DNA of 27,495 bases from Haplomitrium mnioides (GCA_049999725.1 JBNGIS010008256.1:24971-52465), one strand, 5' to 3'. Positions 10,740 through 20,177 are shown, numbered from the stretch's first letter. Program-made: numbers and translations. The notes: a model not told the origin generated them from the sequence alone.

Positions 10740-11172
10740 TTATAAGTAATCAGTGATGTCGTTCCACCATGCGCATTGCTTCTTCTAATTGAGTAGACTC
10801 TCTCATTGTAATTTCCAATCTTGTACAAGGCTTCAATCTCCAAACAAAACAATCTAGTACTTCTTCTTCTCTTATATTAAGAGTTTGCATAATTGTATCT
10901 TGAAAATATGTAACATAACTTCTCACTGTACCAAAGTAGTGATTTCAAGATTTAGGGTTGTAAATGCTTCAAAAGTAGCAAGAGATTGACTAGCCAAATT
11001 GAAGCAACTTCTTTGAATTCACACCAAGAAACAATAGAAGCAACAAATCCACTATTTGATATCTCCACCAAGTTTTTGCAACTACTTCTAATTAACTTGT
11101 TGTAAATAGAATTCATCAACCATCTTCTCTAATGTTTGTAGCCTCAATCGATTGCTCACAATCGAATATGAA
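10740..11172 (-). pseudogene. Element 1 gag remnant
   Basis: The reading begins in the middle of gag at an FDCEQ-like segment and carries TWWRYQI (about 11060), the LKPCTRLEITMRES segment (about 10810) and EEAMRMVERH (about 10770). Stops and small insertions interrupt it. The gag start, the first 50 or so codons and the zinc knuckle are absent, the first two lost at the junction with element 2. Confidence 0.75.
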
Positions 11173-11384
11173 GATGTTATCTCTTTTTCTAAAATAAATA
11201 GACGGAATTTCTAACCGTACTCTTCATTCTGAAGTTTCTCTCAACTCGGTTTGGCTCTTTGGTTGCTTGGCTTTGGCTAGCACTCTTGGTATTTGTTTGC
11301 TTATTGTGTTTGAATGGTATAACTCTATTGGAGTTATCTTCAAGTTGTTACTCGTTTGGAAGTTGATCTTTGAGTTCTTTTACA
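11173..11384 (+). repeat. Partial 5' LTR of element 2
   Basis: Matches the right part of the element 3 LTR from just upstream of the TATA box (here decayed to AAATAAATAG) to the terminus CTTTTACA. All of the U3 enhancer part is absent. It runs straight into element 1 gag on the left, with GATG/CATC microhomology at the join. Confidence 0.8.
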
Positions 11385-11385
11385 T

Positions 11386-11398
11386 TAGTATCACAGCC
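11386..11398 (+). other. Primer-binding site of element 2 (decayed)
   Basis: TAGTATCACAGCC matches 11 of 13 bases of the complement of the plant initiator-Met tRNA 3' end, one base after the LTR terminus. Element 3 matches 12 of 13 at the same place. Confidence 0.75.
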
Positions 11399-11416
11399 AT
11401 AGTTCTTTTTAGTGGA

Positions 11417-12350
11417 ATTGAGAATCAAGAAGCAAGGATGCAAGAAATGCAACAACAAATTTAACATGTTTCTTGCCTTCTAGAAGTTCAAATGCAAATA
11501 AGGAAGAGGGTACATTTTCAAGAAGAAGAAAGTCATATACGATTTTCCAAACCAAAAGCATATAATGAGAAGACGGTTTCTAACGCATCTAAGAATTATT
11601 TATTTGATTGCAAACAATACAATCCAACAATATTTTGAGGTTACCAACATAAGAGAAGATGGTCAAAGAGTTCTATTTGCTGCAAGTCAATTGGAAGGAA
11701 GGGCAAAAACTTGGTGGAGATATCAAATTGAGCAAGCTCAACGTGGAATAGTTGCTCCAATTGCTTCTTAGCAAAAGTTCAATGAAGCGGTGGCTCTAAG
11801 ATTTAGGGTTCTAAATGCTCCAAAGGTGGCAAGAGATCTCTTGGCAGAATTGAAGCCACTTGGTACAGTAAGGAGCTATGTCATGGAATTTCATAATGTT
11901 ATTATGCAAATTCCTTATATGGGCAAAGGAGAAGCTTTAGATCGCTTTGTTCAAAGATTGAAGCCTTGCGCTAGAATAGAAGTGACAATGAGAGAGCCCT
12001 CTTAGCTAGAAGAAGCAATTCGTATAGTTGAACGATATGATTCGTTACCAAAGTTAGGCCACGACCACAATAAGCTTTACCAAATGTTTGTGTGCCACCA
12101 AATGAGGCTATACCCATAGAGATCGATGTAGCACAAATAGTGGCACTCATCAATGTGGAGCCTAAACGCCTACGCCAAAGTGGTGGATGTTTTTATTATC
12201 GACAACTTGGTCACATGATTGCAAATTTCCCACATTGACAAAATTGACCATGCACTCTTGCTCAAGTAGAAATTGTTGAAGAAGAAAATAAGAGAAACGA
12301 CAAACCTCAATAAAAATAGTCGAGCGGTTTACAGAGAGCTTGATAAGTTC
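11417..12350 (+). pseudogene. Element 2 gag (decayed)
   Basis: The start codon position (11417-11419) reads ATT where element 3 has ATG. The product would follow as ENQEARMQEMQQQI, FSKPKAY, EGRAKTWWRYQIEQAQ (11690-11745), LKPCARIEVTMREPS and the zinc knuckle GCFYYRQLGHMIANFP (about 12185-12232). The knuckle lacks its second Cys (Tyr) and its last Cys (Phe), so it could not bind zinc normally. Several stops are TAA or TAG where element 3 has CAA or TGG. Frame changes occur near 11600 and 12045. Confidence 0.88.
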
Positions 12351-12384
12351 CAATAGAATTAAAAGCTCAATAAGAATATGAAGC

Positions 12385-12725
12385 ACCTTGTTTCATCTAG
12401 ATGGTATGATTCATGAGCATTCTTATAGAATGTTGGTAAATTGTGGAACTTTTGAGAATTCCATGTCATTATGTTTTGCAAAGAAAACCAAAGCTAAAAA
12501 TTTGCCTATTAAGGAAAGTTTTGTCAGTATGGCTGATGGCTAAATACATGATGTGTTCCACTCGCACAAGCCATTTCTTCTAAGGATTGGCAAAGAGTAT
12601 AAGGAATTTATAGATTTTGTTATTGCATCTATACAGTATGACATTATTTTGGGCTTGCCTTGGCTTGAAGATTGATCTGCTCAAGTTGATTGGGCAAAAC
12701 AACAAATTCAAGTTACTTTACAAGG
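12385..12725 (+). pseudogene. Element 2 protease (inactive)
   Basis: The retropepsin active-site segment reads MLVNCGTFENSM at 12430-12465, so the catalytic Asp is replaced by Asn. The conserved DIILGLPWLEDW segment lies at about 12640-12675. It is in a different frame from the zinc knuckle, offset by -1, as in element 3. Confidence 0.8.
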
Positions 12726-12989
12726 AAAGAAATTTTTTTCGGAGTGTTATGCACTATTGGCGAATGGGCCCAAATCAGTTTAGCATAATGCTTTGATGGA
12801 GAAAGAGTTGCATGTCTTGCTGTATGGATCAAACCTATTGTAGACTTGAATAAAGAGGGAGGGAAATCTATTCTGACCTCAATGGTTTATGATATTTTGA
12901 AGGAGTTTTCTGATCGTGGAATGCCATTTTTTATTGAGTTATTATTAAGAAGTACTCATTATAGTCAACCTATATATTGATTATTGCCA

Positions 12990-13560
12990 TAAGAGTTAGA
13001 AGAGCTTCGTAAGACCTTGAAAGATCTTCTTGAGAAGGATTTCATTCAGCATAGTACTTCACCTTGGAGAGCACCAGTATTCTTTGTACCAAAAAAAGAT
13101 GGTGGATTTTGTCTTTGTACAAATTATCGCAGCTTGAACAATCATACCATAGAGAATGTTTATCCTTTACTACGTATTGATGATTTGTTGGATCAATTGA
13201 GTGGCGGTTCTTTATCAAGCTGGATCTTTGAAGTGGTTATTGGAAAATTCCTATCAAGCCAAATGATGTGCCAAAGATAGCTTTTCGGATGAGGTATGGA
13301 CATTTTGAGTGGAAGGTCCTTACATTTGTTCTCACTTATGCTCCATCCATTCTTATGGATCAAATGCATCAAATTTTTGATGGGCTATTGGATAAGTCAG
13401 TTTTGGTATTCTTGGATGACATCTTTATTTTTAGTATAACTAAAGTTGAGCATCGCAATCATTCGAAAGAAGTATTGCAAAGATTGTGCAATTGAAAGTT
13501 TTATTGCAAAAGATCCAAGTGCAAATTTTGGAAGCAAGAGGTTACTTTTGTAGGGTAAAA
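12990..13560 (+). pseudogene. Element 2 reverse transcriptase (frameshifted)
   Basis: RT blocks in order: [18 protein letters not shown] (13000), [14 protein letters not shown] (13065), [22 protein letters not shown] (13160-13205), then a small deletion that changes frame. LDL with a TGA at 13229-13231 and SGYW follow, then HFEWKVLTF (13300) and the catalytic box FLDD at 13409-13420. This is the only one of the three copies that keeps both aspartates. The domain still cannot be translated through because of the frameshift, the TGA and a stop near 13495. Confidence 0.9.
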
Positions 13561-13561
13561 G

Positions 13562-14213
13562 ATGCGTGTTGATGGTACAAAGATAGAAGAAGAGAAAATC
13601 AAGGTTATTATAGAGTGGCCAACACCAAATGAAGCAAATGACACTAGAGCCTTTAATGGATTGGCAAGCTTCTATAGACGATTCATCCATTATTATACAC
13701 ATATTACTGCATCACTTAGAGATCTGCTAGGCAAGGACATCAAGTTTCAATGGACCGACCACCAAAGAGCAAGCGACAATTCAACAACTCAAGGATACAA
13801 TCTCTTCTCGTCCTATTCTATAACCATATGATCCAAAGAAAAGTTGTATAGTTGACTTTGATGCCTCTAATTTTGCTATTGGAGCAGTTTTACAGCAAGA
13901 GTTTGAGGATGGACTTCATCCAATTGCCTTCATGTCACGTCGATTAAATGCGGTTGAGAGAAATTAGTCTGCAAGGGATCAAGAGCAATTGGCAATGGTT
14001 TATGCTACCAAAGTATGGAGAAACTATCTTTTAGGAAGATTTGTGCTTATGCGCACAGATCACAAGCCATTGTTACAAGCAATCCATTTGGAAAATGACA
14101 AGTCATCATCGCTGATGGGAGATCAATTGCAACTCTTTGATATCAAGCTAGAGTACAAGCCTAGAAGGTTCCACACCATTCTCAATTCATTGTCACAAAG
14201 GTCGGATCATTGA
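13562..14213 (+). pseudogene. Element 2 RT connection and RNase H
   Basis: Begins with GTKIEEEKIKVIIEWPTPNEAN and AFNGLASFYRRFIHYY, the typical end of Ty3/gypsy RT. RNase H follows with VDFDASNFAIGAVLQQE (about 13852-13905), the acidic helix RDQEQLAMVYA (13976) and RTDHKPLLQAI (14056), so its main catalytic residues are present. The frame ends after KLEYKPRRFHTI. Indels near 13770-13830 break continuity, and a TAG interrupts the segment near 13965. Confidence 0.85.
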
Positions 14214-14429
14214 ATGAATACAATGAAAGGGGTCAACATTAGTAAATAGCATTTGAATGAGGCCACTAGGGGGAGTAATTGCTAGAAACTATGAATAGAT
14301 GTTTTTTTTAGTCTTGTTTGAGCACAATTAGCTGTCAATGATAGTGACATCATTCTTTTTCCATTCAAGATGGTATTCTATATCGAAGCCACCAAATATA
14401 TGTTCTACAAGATGATACAATTTGGATAG

Positions 14430-15263
14430 CTTGTTTATAAGAGGTGTATGATATTCCCATCTCAGAGCATCTTGGAGTAGATAAAACTATAGAGTTGCTT
14501 CAGCAAACTTGGTGGTGGCTTAACTTGGCTTGAGATGTTCATGGTTTTGTTCGTTTGTGTGAAAGCTGTCAATGAAACAAAGCTTCAAATCAAAAGCCAA
14601 CAGGTCTTCTTTAGCAACTACCAATTCCTACTGTTTGTTGGGAACATGTAAGTTTGGATCTTATCACTTCACTTCCATTTACGCCTCATGGGTTTACTGC
14701 CATTGTGGTGTTTGTAGACAAGCTCAGCAAGCAGATTCATTTAGCACCGACAATGGATACAGTAGATGTTCCACAACTGGCAAAAAATTTACTTTGATAT
14801 TGTCTTTCTTCATCAAAGAATGCCCAATGTCTTAATATCTGATAGAGATACACAATTTACAAGAAAGTTTTGGCAAGAGTTGTTCAAACTTTTAGGCACC
14901 AAACTCTCTATGTCTATTGCTTATCATCCTCAAACACATAGGCAAATGGAGCGCCTTAATCGTAAAATGGAGAATATGCCTCACGCATTCATCAATTTTC
15001 ATCACACCGATAGGGATAGATTCTTATCAGCGGTGAAGTTTGCCTACAACAACTCTAAACAAGCAAATACTAGGTTTTCTCCTTTCTTTCCTAATTTGGG
15101 TCAACATCCTCTTCTTCCCGATGGGTTTTTTTCTCTTTTTTCTTCCAATAATCCAAGTATTTCTATCTTTTTGTATTATTTATCTTCTTTTTTGCAAGAT
15201 ACTCGCACCCATCTTACTATTGGTCAAAATTGGAAAAAATTATGTCGATTACCGTTGTCGTGA
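14430..15263 (+). pseudogene. Element 2 integrase
   Basis: The HHCC zinc finger (HLGVDKT at about 14465, CESCQ at about 14560) contains a TGA at 14531-14533 after WWLNLA. The core has the first Asp in VSLDLITSLP (about 14655), the second in ISDRDTQF (about 14838), and the Glu in HPQTHRQMERLNR (about 14950), so D-D-E is complete. An A6 run at 14782-14787 carries one base too many and stops the frame at NLL; the downstream core is open in the next frame (14766-15263). Confidence 0.88.
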
Positions 15264-15423
15264 TTTTTCTTATGTTTTAGATGACCAAGTTATATTATCT
15301 ACTCATGATATTTTATTGTCTTTAGATACTCAAGTCCGTAAGTTATCTCTTGCTTAGATTGGTCCTTTCTCTATTTCTTAGGTTATTTCTCATGTTGCTT
15401 ATAAACTTGATCTTTCTCTTCAT

Positions 15424-15734
15424 ATGAAGATTCATCTTGTATTCCATGCCTCTAAACTAAAACCTTTTGTTCCTAGTCCATCTTCTTTTCCAAATTGTGT
15501 TCAGCTTCCTCCTCCAACTATTGTTTTTGATGGTCATGAAGAATTTGAAGTGGACCGTATTTTGCCGAAAAGAGTTATCAAGCGAGGGGGTATCCAAAAG
15601 TTTAATACAAGGTTTTGTGGAAAGGCTATCCACTTCATGATGCTACTTTAGAACCTTCTTCAAATCTTCAAAATGCTCAAGAGGTAGTTCAAATATTTGA
15701 AAGTTGCGGCAATGATAAGGACATCAACGATTAG
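15424..15734 (+). pseudogene. Element 2 integrase tail and chromodomain
   Basis: Opens with MKIHLVFHASKLKPF, the linker PPPTIVFDGHEEFEVDRILPKRVIKRGG, and then the chromodomain core in a second frame (VLWKGYPLHDATLEPSSNL) after a small deletion near 15600. It ends at the TAG at 15732-15734. The polypurine tract AGAAGGCGGGGATTA (15733-15747) leads directly to the 3' LTR. Confidence 0.85.
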
Positions 15735-15747
15735 AAGGCGGGGATTA

Positions 15748-15917
15748 TGTAGTAGTACAAGCATAAGGTTGTGTTATTTATAAGAAAATAGAGAGGAGTG
15801 AAGTAAGTGGTAGAGGGTCACTTTAAGGGTTGAGATTAGATTACTTGTCTTCAAAGTCACTTTTAGAGGTTTTAGGGTTGAAATTAGAAGTGACTTGTAA
15901 GTGAAAGAGAGGGATGA
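15748..15917 (+). repeat. Truncated 3' LTR of element 2
   Basis: Starts TGTAGTAGTACAAG directly after the polypurine tract and follows the element 3 U3 as far as GGGATGA, then breaks off into unrelated sequence. TATA box, R and U5 are lost. Confidence 0.85.
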
Positions 15918-16352
15918 TAGTTGCAAAAGAAGAAACCATGTCGAAAATGTCATCCTTGGTAAAGGGTTTGGAATCATTATGCTTGCAATCCTTAAGGTCA
16001 TTACTGTAAGAAATGTCAACAATCTCTAAAGTTAAACATATGGGTTTCACCAATCTCTTCAACTATCAAGCATTGGCCTCCCCATAGACTTGATAAAATG
16101 CCACGTTAAGTCCATCAACATAGGACATTAAGTCATTGTCTTGCTCTTCACGCCTTCTTTAGTTAGAGAGGCAGCAACTTCATTTTGTTGCATGGCCTTC
16201 CACTCTATGGCTTTTTGGCAATGGAGCAGAAAAGAAGGAGGGTAGGATACAAGAGTAGGGGCATGGTCTTGATCTTTAGGGGTTTCTTCAGCCCCCGATC
16301 TCTTTCGCCCTTGGGCATAGAATATCAATTTTTTAGCAAACTATTGTTTTAT

Positions 16353-16658
16353 CTCTCTATACACAACATAGAGGAAAAAATTAGAGGAGAAAAAAAATCA
16401 AACACTTTGACTGTAGAAAAGAATTGCGGTCCATGAGTGCATGGACACTTGAGTCCATTCGCACAATGGACTCAAGTGTCTATGTGCGCATGGACTCAAG
16501 AGTACTTGCGCATGAACTTGAGAGTTCATGCTTGCATGGGTTTGGAAGTCCATGCATGCATGAACTCAAGACTCTTGCCGAGCATTGACTTGATACCCTA
16601 AAAATAATTTCTATACAACTTTAGAAAAAGAATTGAAGAATGGAAAAAAAAAACTTAC
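16353..16658 (-). other. Putative intron (306 bp) with a palindromic array
   Basis: The donor is a strong GTAAGT at 16653-16658 after the codons for KKLL. The acceptor is a long pyrimidine tract ending in three consecutive AG dinucleotides (16353-16358); the third keeps phase 0 with the next exon (IKQ). The 24-bp palindromic array occupies the centre. Confidence 0.6.
16429..16571. repeat. Tandem array of six 24-bp dyad-symmetric units
   Basis: Units start at about 16429, 16453, 16478, 16502, 16524 and 16548. Each is an inverted pair GTCCAT..ATGGAC around a 4-7 base centre, usually GCGC or TGC-like, followed by a six-base linker close to TCAAGA. Lengths are 24, 25, 24, 22, 24 and 24. Every unit could form a hairpin, and the linkers TCAAG/CTTGA can also pair between units. 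Confidence 0.88.
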
Positions 16659-18111
16659 CAACAATTTCTTAAAGCTTGAGTAAAATGAGGACATCTTCAA
16701 CTCTTGAGTGTGGATGGGATACTTCATCATTACTTCCTCCCACGAGCTGTAGTACACATCGTAGTAAAAAGATTTTACCATCACTGCCAAAACTTAATGT
16801 CTCTCAAGTTCTTGAAACATTTCTTCAATTGAGCTCTCCGGCTTCCACCCGCTTCAGAATAGAAATTTTAATATCATTGAGAAGACCCTAAAGGGACCTG
16901 CACGGTGTCCACTCCATGTTCTACATTCTCAAAGATCCTTTCGCCTTTGGCTTCTGACCCTTCACAGTATTCTTCTCCCAAATCATAAATATGCTATGTT
17001 GTAGCTCCCATAGCTCTCCACTTTGGAATGCCAACTGGAACCAATTGTCTTTATATGTGACAGTCTTCTCAAGAGTGGACTTTGGCTTTATCTCTAAAGT
17101 CTCCAACACCAAATTTCATTTTAATTTTTGGGATAACACCATCCTACTCTCCATATAATGTTAATGCCAATACTCCACCTTTTGAATTGAAGTCATCTCC
17201 AACCGGTAGCATTGGTTGTAATTGTCATTAGTGGCAAAAAAGTGGGCTTCTGTTGGTGTAAGCCCCATGTAAACGTAGCAATTGCAGAGAAAAAGCATGG
17301 GAATTTTCGCTCCATATTTGGTAATTAAAAGCTACCTTGTGGCAGCACTATGATGGCCTCGTGCAATCTTGTATCTGTACTTATCAAGGTTCTTGATGTC
17401 AAACTCTAACTTATCTCTTAACCCACAATTTGGGTCTATCACAACAATGAAGAAATTGTGCACATACTTATTCGTCATCATTTTTTGCACCAAAAGCTCC
17501 ACAAAATACTCATATAACCTCCTAATCTAGAATGACCTTCAGATTTCCATTCCAGATTTTGGAAGGTTCAAATTCTCCAACCGAATTATTATTGTTTCCT
17601 ATTGGACTCTACAACGCTGGATGGCATACTCACTAATTTGTTTTTGGTCTTCTTCAGATAGTGTGAGGATGCATTTGCTCTCGCTCTTAAAATGTGTGCA
17701 ACCTCTTCTGCAATTGCCTTTTTGCTCTTGAGGTTGGAGCCTGCATTGGCTCTCGCTCTACTTCCTCCTCTGAGCTGCTAAGACTTGAAGATGAAGGAGC
17801 CACCAAAGATGAACTTGTTGGAGTGGGGGACAGGATCGGCTCCCCCCTTCCCCAATAGGTGGTTGAGGTACAAGCTGCTTCTTGGGTAGGGCTTGCCTCT
17901 TCTTTTTCAGAGCCTCAATTGGCTCCACCTTCTTTCTCTTTTTAGCAATAAATGGTTCATATGTTGCTACCGCCAACATTGTTGCTCTACTTGGATGTGG
18001 TACAAGTTGTTGAATATATATACCTCTTGCTTGAATTTCAAAAGTTTGATAGAGATGGCAAACTTGATGAAGCTTTGCGTCAGAGTAAGCGTTGACAAAA
18101 TCAGACAAATA

Positions 18112-18403
18112 CTAAGAAAACTAAAAACAAAACAAAAAAAGAACGGTCAATGACTTAACACAAAAAATTTTCAAAATGTTAATAAGCGGTTCCCAATATT
18201 TGAACCTACAGTCTAAGCCCAAAGATGTTTGGGAGTCCATTGGAGCATGGACTCTTAGTCTAAGCAAGCATGCACTAAGAAGTCTCTGCGAGTAGAGACT
18301 CCTTAGTCTATACACGCGTGCTTGGACCCAAGAGTTAATGCACGCACGGACTTCTGAGTAAGAAAAAATTTTAAACTCTAAAAACAAATACTGTAGGTCT
18401 CAC
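18112..18403 (-). other. Putative intron (292 bp) with a palindromic array
   Basis: The donor GTGAGA is at 18398-18403 after a lysine-rich exon end. The acceptor region is a T-rich tract with TTTTTAG then TTCTTAG ending at 18112, just before the frame for YLSDFVNAYSD opens. The simplest donor and acceptor do not keep phase, which may reflect decay. A second palindromic array fills the middle. Confidence 0.5.
18211..18357. repeat. Second array of 24-bp palindromic units, diverged
   Basis: About six units start near 18211, 18235, 18259, 18282, 18306 and 18334. The clearest are GTCCAT..ATGGAC with linker TCTTAG, and GTCTCT..AGAGAC with TCCTTA. The centres again carry GCGAG, CGCG or GCACGC. It has the same design as the array at 16429-16571 but is more drifted; stem changes are often matched on the other arm (for example GTCTCT with AGAGAC). 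Confidence 0.75.
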
Positions 18404-18824
18404 TTTTTGTTGTTGAAAGTCGATTGCATATCCTTGGTGAAGATGTCCCGTAGCTTCATCTCGTTGAAGCAAAATTTCTTCGGTGAAGCCTTCAAAAGGG
18501 TTGTCAACAATTTTGACTACACATGCAGCCCCATGTGGGCTTTGTGTTCCTCACAAATCATCGTGATTTGGGTCAAAAGGCCTATGTTGAATTTTTAGCC
18601 TTCATGAAGAAAAAGGATAAGGTGATTGTCAATGTTTTTATAGTACCACAACGAACTAGCCATTTGTAGGCTAGTTTTTGTGGCTCCTAAACCTTCAAAA
18701 CATTTGAAAACCTATAAAGCTTTGGTTGAGCTGGTTTGGGAGCATTGGCATGAGATTCAATTTTCTTGAAACTGTAAACTAGTAAAAATAGAGGGCAAAA
18801 ATCTTACGAAGACAACTTGACTAT

Positions 18825-18829
18825 GAATT
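18825..18829. repeat. Target-site duplication of element 3 (left)
   Basis: GAATT directly before the TG of the 5' LTR; the same five bases follow the 3' LTR. Confidence 0.88.
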
Positions 18830-19258
18830 TGTAATAGTACAAGTATAAGGTTGTGCTATTTATAAGAAAATAGAGAGGAGTGAAGGAAGTGGTAGTAAGT
18901 CACTTTTAGGGTTAAGATTAGATTACTTGCCTTTGAAGTCACTTTTGGTGGAGAGTCACTTTTAGGTTACTTGCTTTCGAAGTCACTTTTGGTAGAGAGT
19001 CACCTTTAGGGCTGAAATGAGAAGTCACTTGTAAGTGAAGAAAGAGGGATGACACCCTCTTCTCTTGTATAAATAGAAGGGCTTCTTAGCCCCAGTCCTC
19101 ATTCTAGAGTTCCTCTCAATTCCGTTTGGCTATTTGGTTGTTTGGCTTTGGCTAACACTCTTGGCTTTGGTTTGCTTATTGGTCTTGAGTTGTGTAACTC
19201 TTTTAGAGTTGTCTTGAAGTATTACTTATTTAGAAGTCGGTCTTTGAGTTCTTTTCCA
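18830..19258 (+). repeat. 5' LTR of element 3
   Basis: Runs from TGTAATAG to TTTTCCA, 429 bp, with TG..CA ends. U3 contains several copies of a GTCACTTTT motif in two partly duplicated blocks, then the TATA box; R/U5 carries the GAGTTCCTCTC and TTTGGTTGTTTGGC blocks also seen in elements 1 and 2. Confidence 0.95.
19068..19075 (+). promoter_or_regulatory. TATA box of element 3 5' LTR
   Basis: TATAAATA about 240 bp into the LTR, conserved in the 3' LTR and in element 1. It is the likely core promoter for the genomic RNA, giving an R start around 19100. Confidence 0.65.
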
Positions 19259-19271
19259 TTGTATCAGAGCC
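19259..19271 (+). other. Primer-binding site, initiator-Met tRNA
   Basis: TTGTATCAGAGCC directly after the 5' LTR matches 12 of 13 bases of the complement of the plant initiator-Met tRNA 3' end. Confidence 0.9.
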
Positions 19272-19288
19272 ACGTTCTTTTTGGTGGA

Positions 19289-20175
19289 ATGGAGAATCAA
19301 GAAGTGAGGATCCAAGCAATGCAACAACAAATTGAACATCTTTCTCGCTTGCTAGAAGTTCAAATGCAAATGGGGAATATGGCACCTTTTCAAGAAGAAG
19401 AAAGTCATATGCGGTTTTCCAAGCCAAAAGCTTATGATGGGAAGACGATTCCTAGTGCATCTGAGAATTTCTTATTCGATTGTGAGCAATATTTTGAATC
19501 TACCAGTATAAGAGAGGATGGTGGAAGAATTCTATGTGCTACAAGTCAATTAGAAGGAGTGGCAAAGACTTGGTGGAGATATCAAATTGAGCAAGCTCAA
19601 CTTGGATTTGTCACTCCAATTGCTTCTTGGTAAGAGTTTAAAGAATGGTAAATCTAAGATTTAAGGTTTTTAATGCTACAAAGGTGGCAAGAGATCATTT
19701 GGCAAAATTGAAGCAACTTGGTACGGTAAGGAGCTACGTCACACAATTTCAAAATATCATAATGCAAATTCCTAATATAGGCAAGGGAGAAGCTTTGGAT
19801 CACTTTGTTTGAGGATTGAAGCCTCACACTAGAATGGAAGTGACAATGAAAGAGCCCTCTCAACTAGAAGAGGCAATGCGTATGGTAGAACAATATGACT
19901 TGCTACTAGTGACCAACGAGGCTAAGCCACGTCCACAACAAGCTTTACCAAATGTTCGTGTGTTAGCAAATGAGGCTATACCTGTGGAGATTGATGCGGC
20001 GTAGAGAGTGGCACTCATTGATGTAGAGCGTGAGCGTCTATGCCAAAGTGGAGGATGTTTTTATTATCAACAACTTGGTCATATGATTGCAAATTGCCCA
20101 CGTCGCTAAGGTCGACCACGTGCTCTTGTTCAAGCGACAGAAGAAAATCAAGGAAACAACCAACCTCAATATAGA
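19289..20175 (+). pseudogene. Element 3 gag (decayed)
   Basis: Starts at ATG 19289 (MENQEVRIQAMQQQ); the open frame upstream through the LTR is not coding. Typical gag blocks follow: FSKPKAYDGKTIPSASENF, FDCEQYF, TWWRYQIEQAQ (19569-19601), then a break near 19633, LKPHTRMEVTMKEPSQ, EEAMRMVEQY, and a zinc knuckle GCFYYQQLGHMIANCP at about 20053-20100. The knuckle has Tyr in place of its second Cys. The gag frame ends at a TAG near 20175, where the protease frame opens at -1. Confidence 0.9.
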
Positions 20176-20177
20176 TA

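Larger units (their letters stand above)
6851..11172 (-). mobile_element. Element 1: truncated chromovirus (Ty3/gypsy with chromodomain), minus strand
   Basis: Going down from about 11172 the order is gag remnant, protease, reverse transcriptase, RNase H, integrase, chromodomain, polypurine tract and 3' LTR, the standard Ty3/gypsy order. The 5' LTR, the PBS and the start of gag are missing: gag begins abruptly at the junction with element 2 near 11172. A deletion also removes the zinc-knuckle part of gag. Coding is heavily broken by stops and small indels. It is the most diverged of the three related copies. The right boundary is approximate, within about 10 bp. Confidence 0.9.
11173..15917 (+). 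mobile_element. Element 2: truncated chromovirus, plus strand
   Basis: Plus-strand copy of the same family, head to head with element 1. It keeps part of the 5' LTR, a PBS, gag, protease, RT, RNase H, integrase, chromodomain, polypurine tract and the first 170 bp of the 3' LTR. The upstream U3 is missing at the left and the LTR is cut at the right, where it abuts the unknown spliced pseudogene. Its closest relative in the window is element 3. Boundaries are good to about 10 bp on the left and a few bp on the right. Confidence 0.9.
15918..18824 (-). pseudogene. Decayed spliced gene of unknown family, at least three exons
   Basis: Minus-strand remnant read from 18824 down to 15918. Exon pieces: 18404-18824 (NIDNHLILFLHEG..KFNIGLL, MICEEHKAHMGLH, FNEMKLRDIFTKDMQ; a candidate ATG at 18661-18663), 16659-18111 (SDFVNAYSDAKLHQVCHLYQ, a basic patch KKRKKVEPIEALKKKRQ, YEYFVELLVQKMMTNKYVHN, LDKYRYKIARGHHSAATR, YYSSWEEVMMKYP) and 15918-16352 (QKAIEWKAMQQNEVAASL, DGLNVAFYQVYGEAN). 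The middle exon keeps one frame over about 1.2 kb (18108 to 16850) in spite of several TAG/TGA/TAA stops, then shifts near 16840. I do not recognise a domain. Element 3 sits immediately upstream, and the downstream end is cut by the element 2 LTR. It may be a host gene or a DNA-transposon accessory gene. Confidence 0.6.

Noticed and set aside
16429-16571. CRISPR-like array of palindromic repeats
   Set aside because: Linkers are about 6 bp and themselves similar, not unique spacers, and the context is a eukaryotic intron.
19142-19288. Extension of the gag frame upstream into the LTR
   Set aside because: This part covers U5 and the PBS; the ATG at 19289 is the natural gag start.
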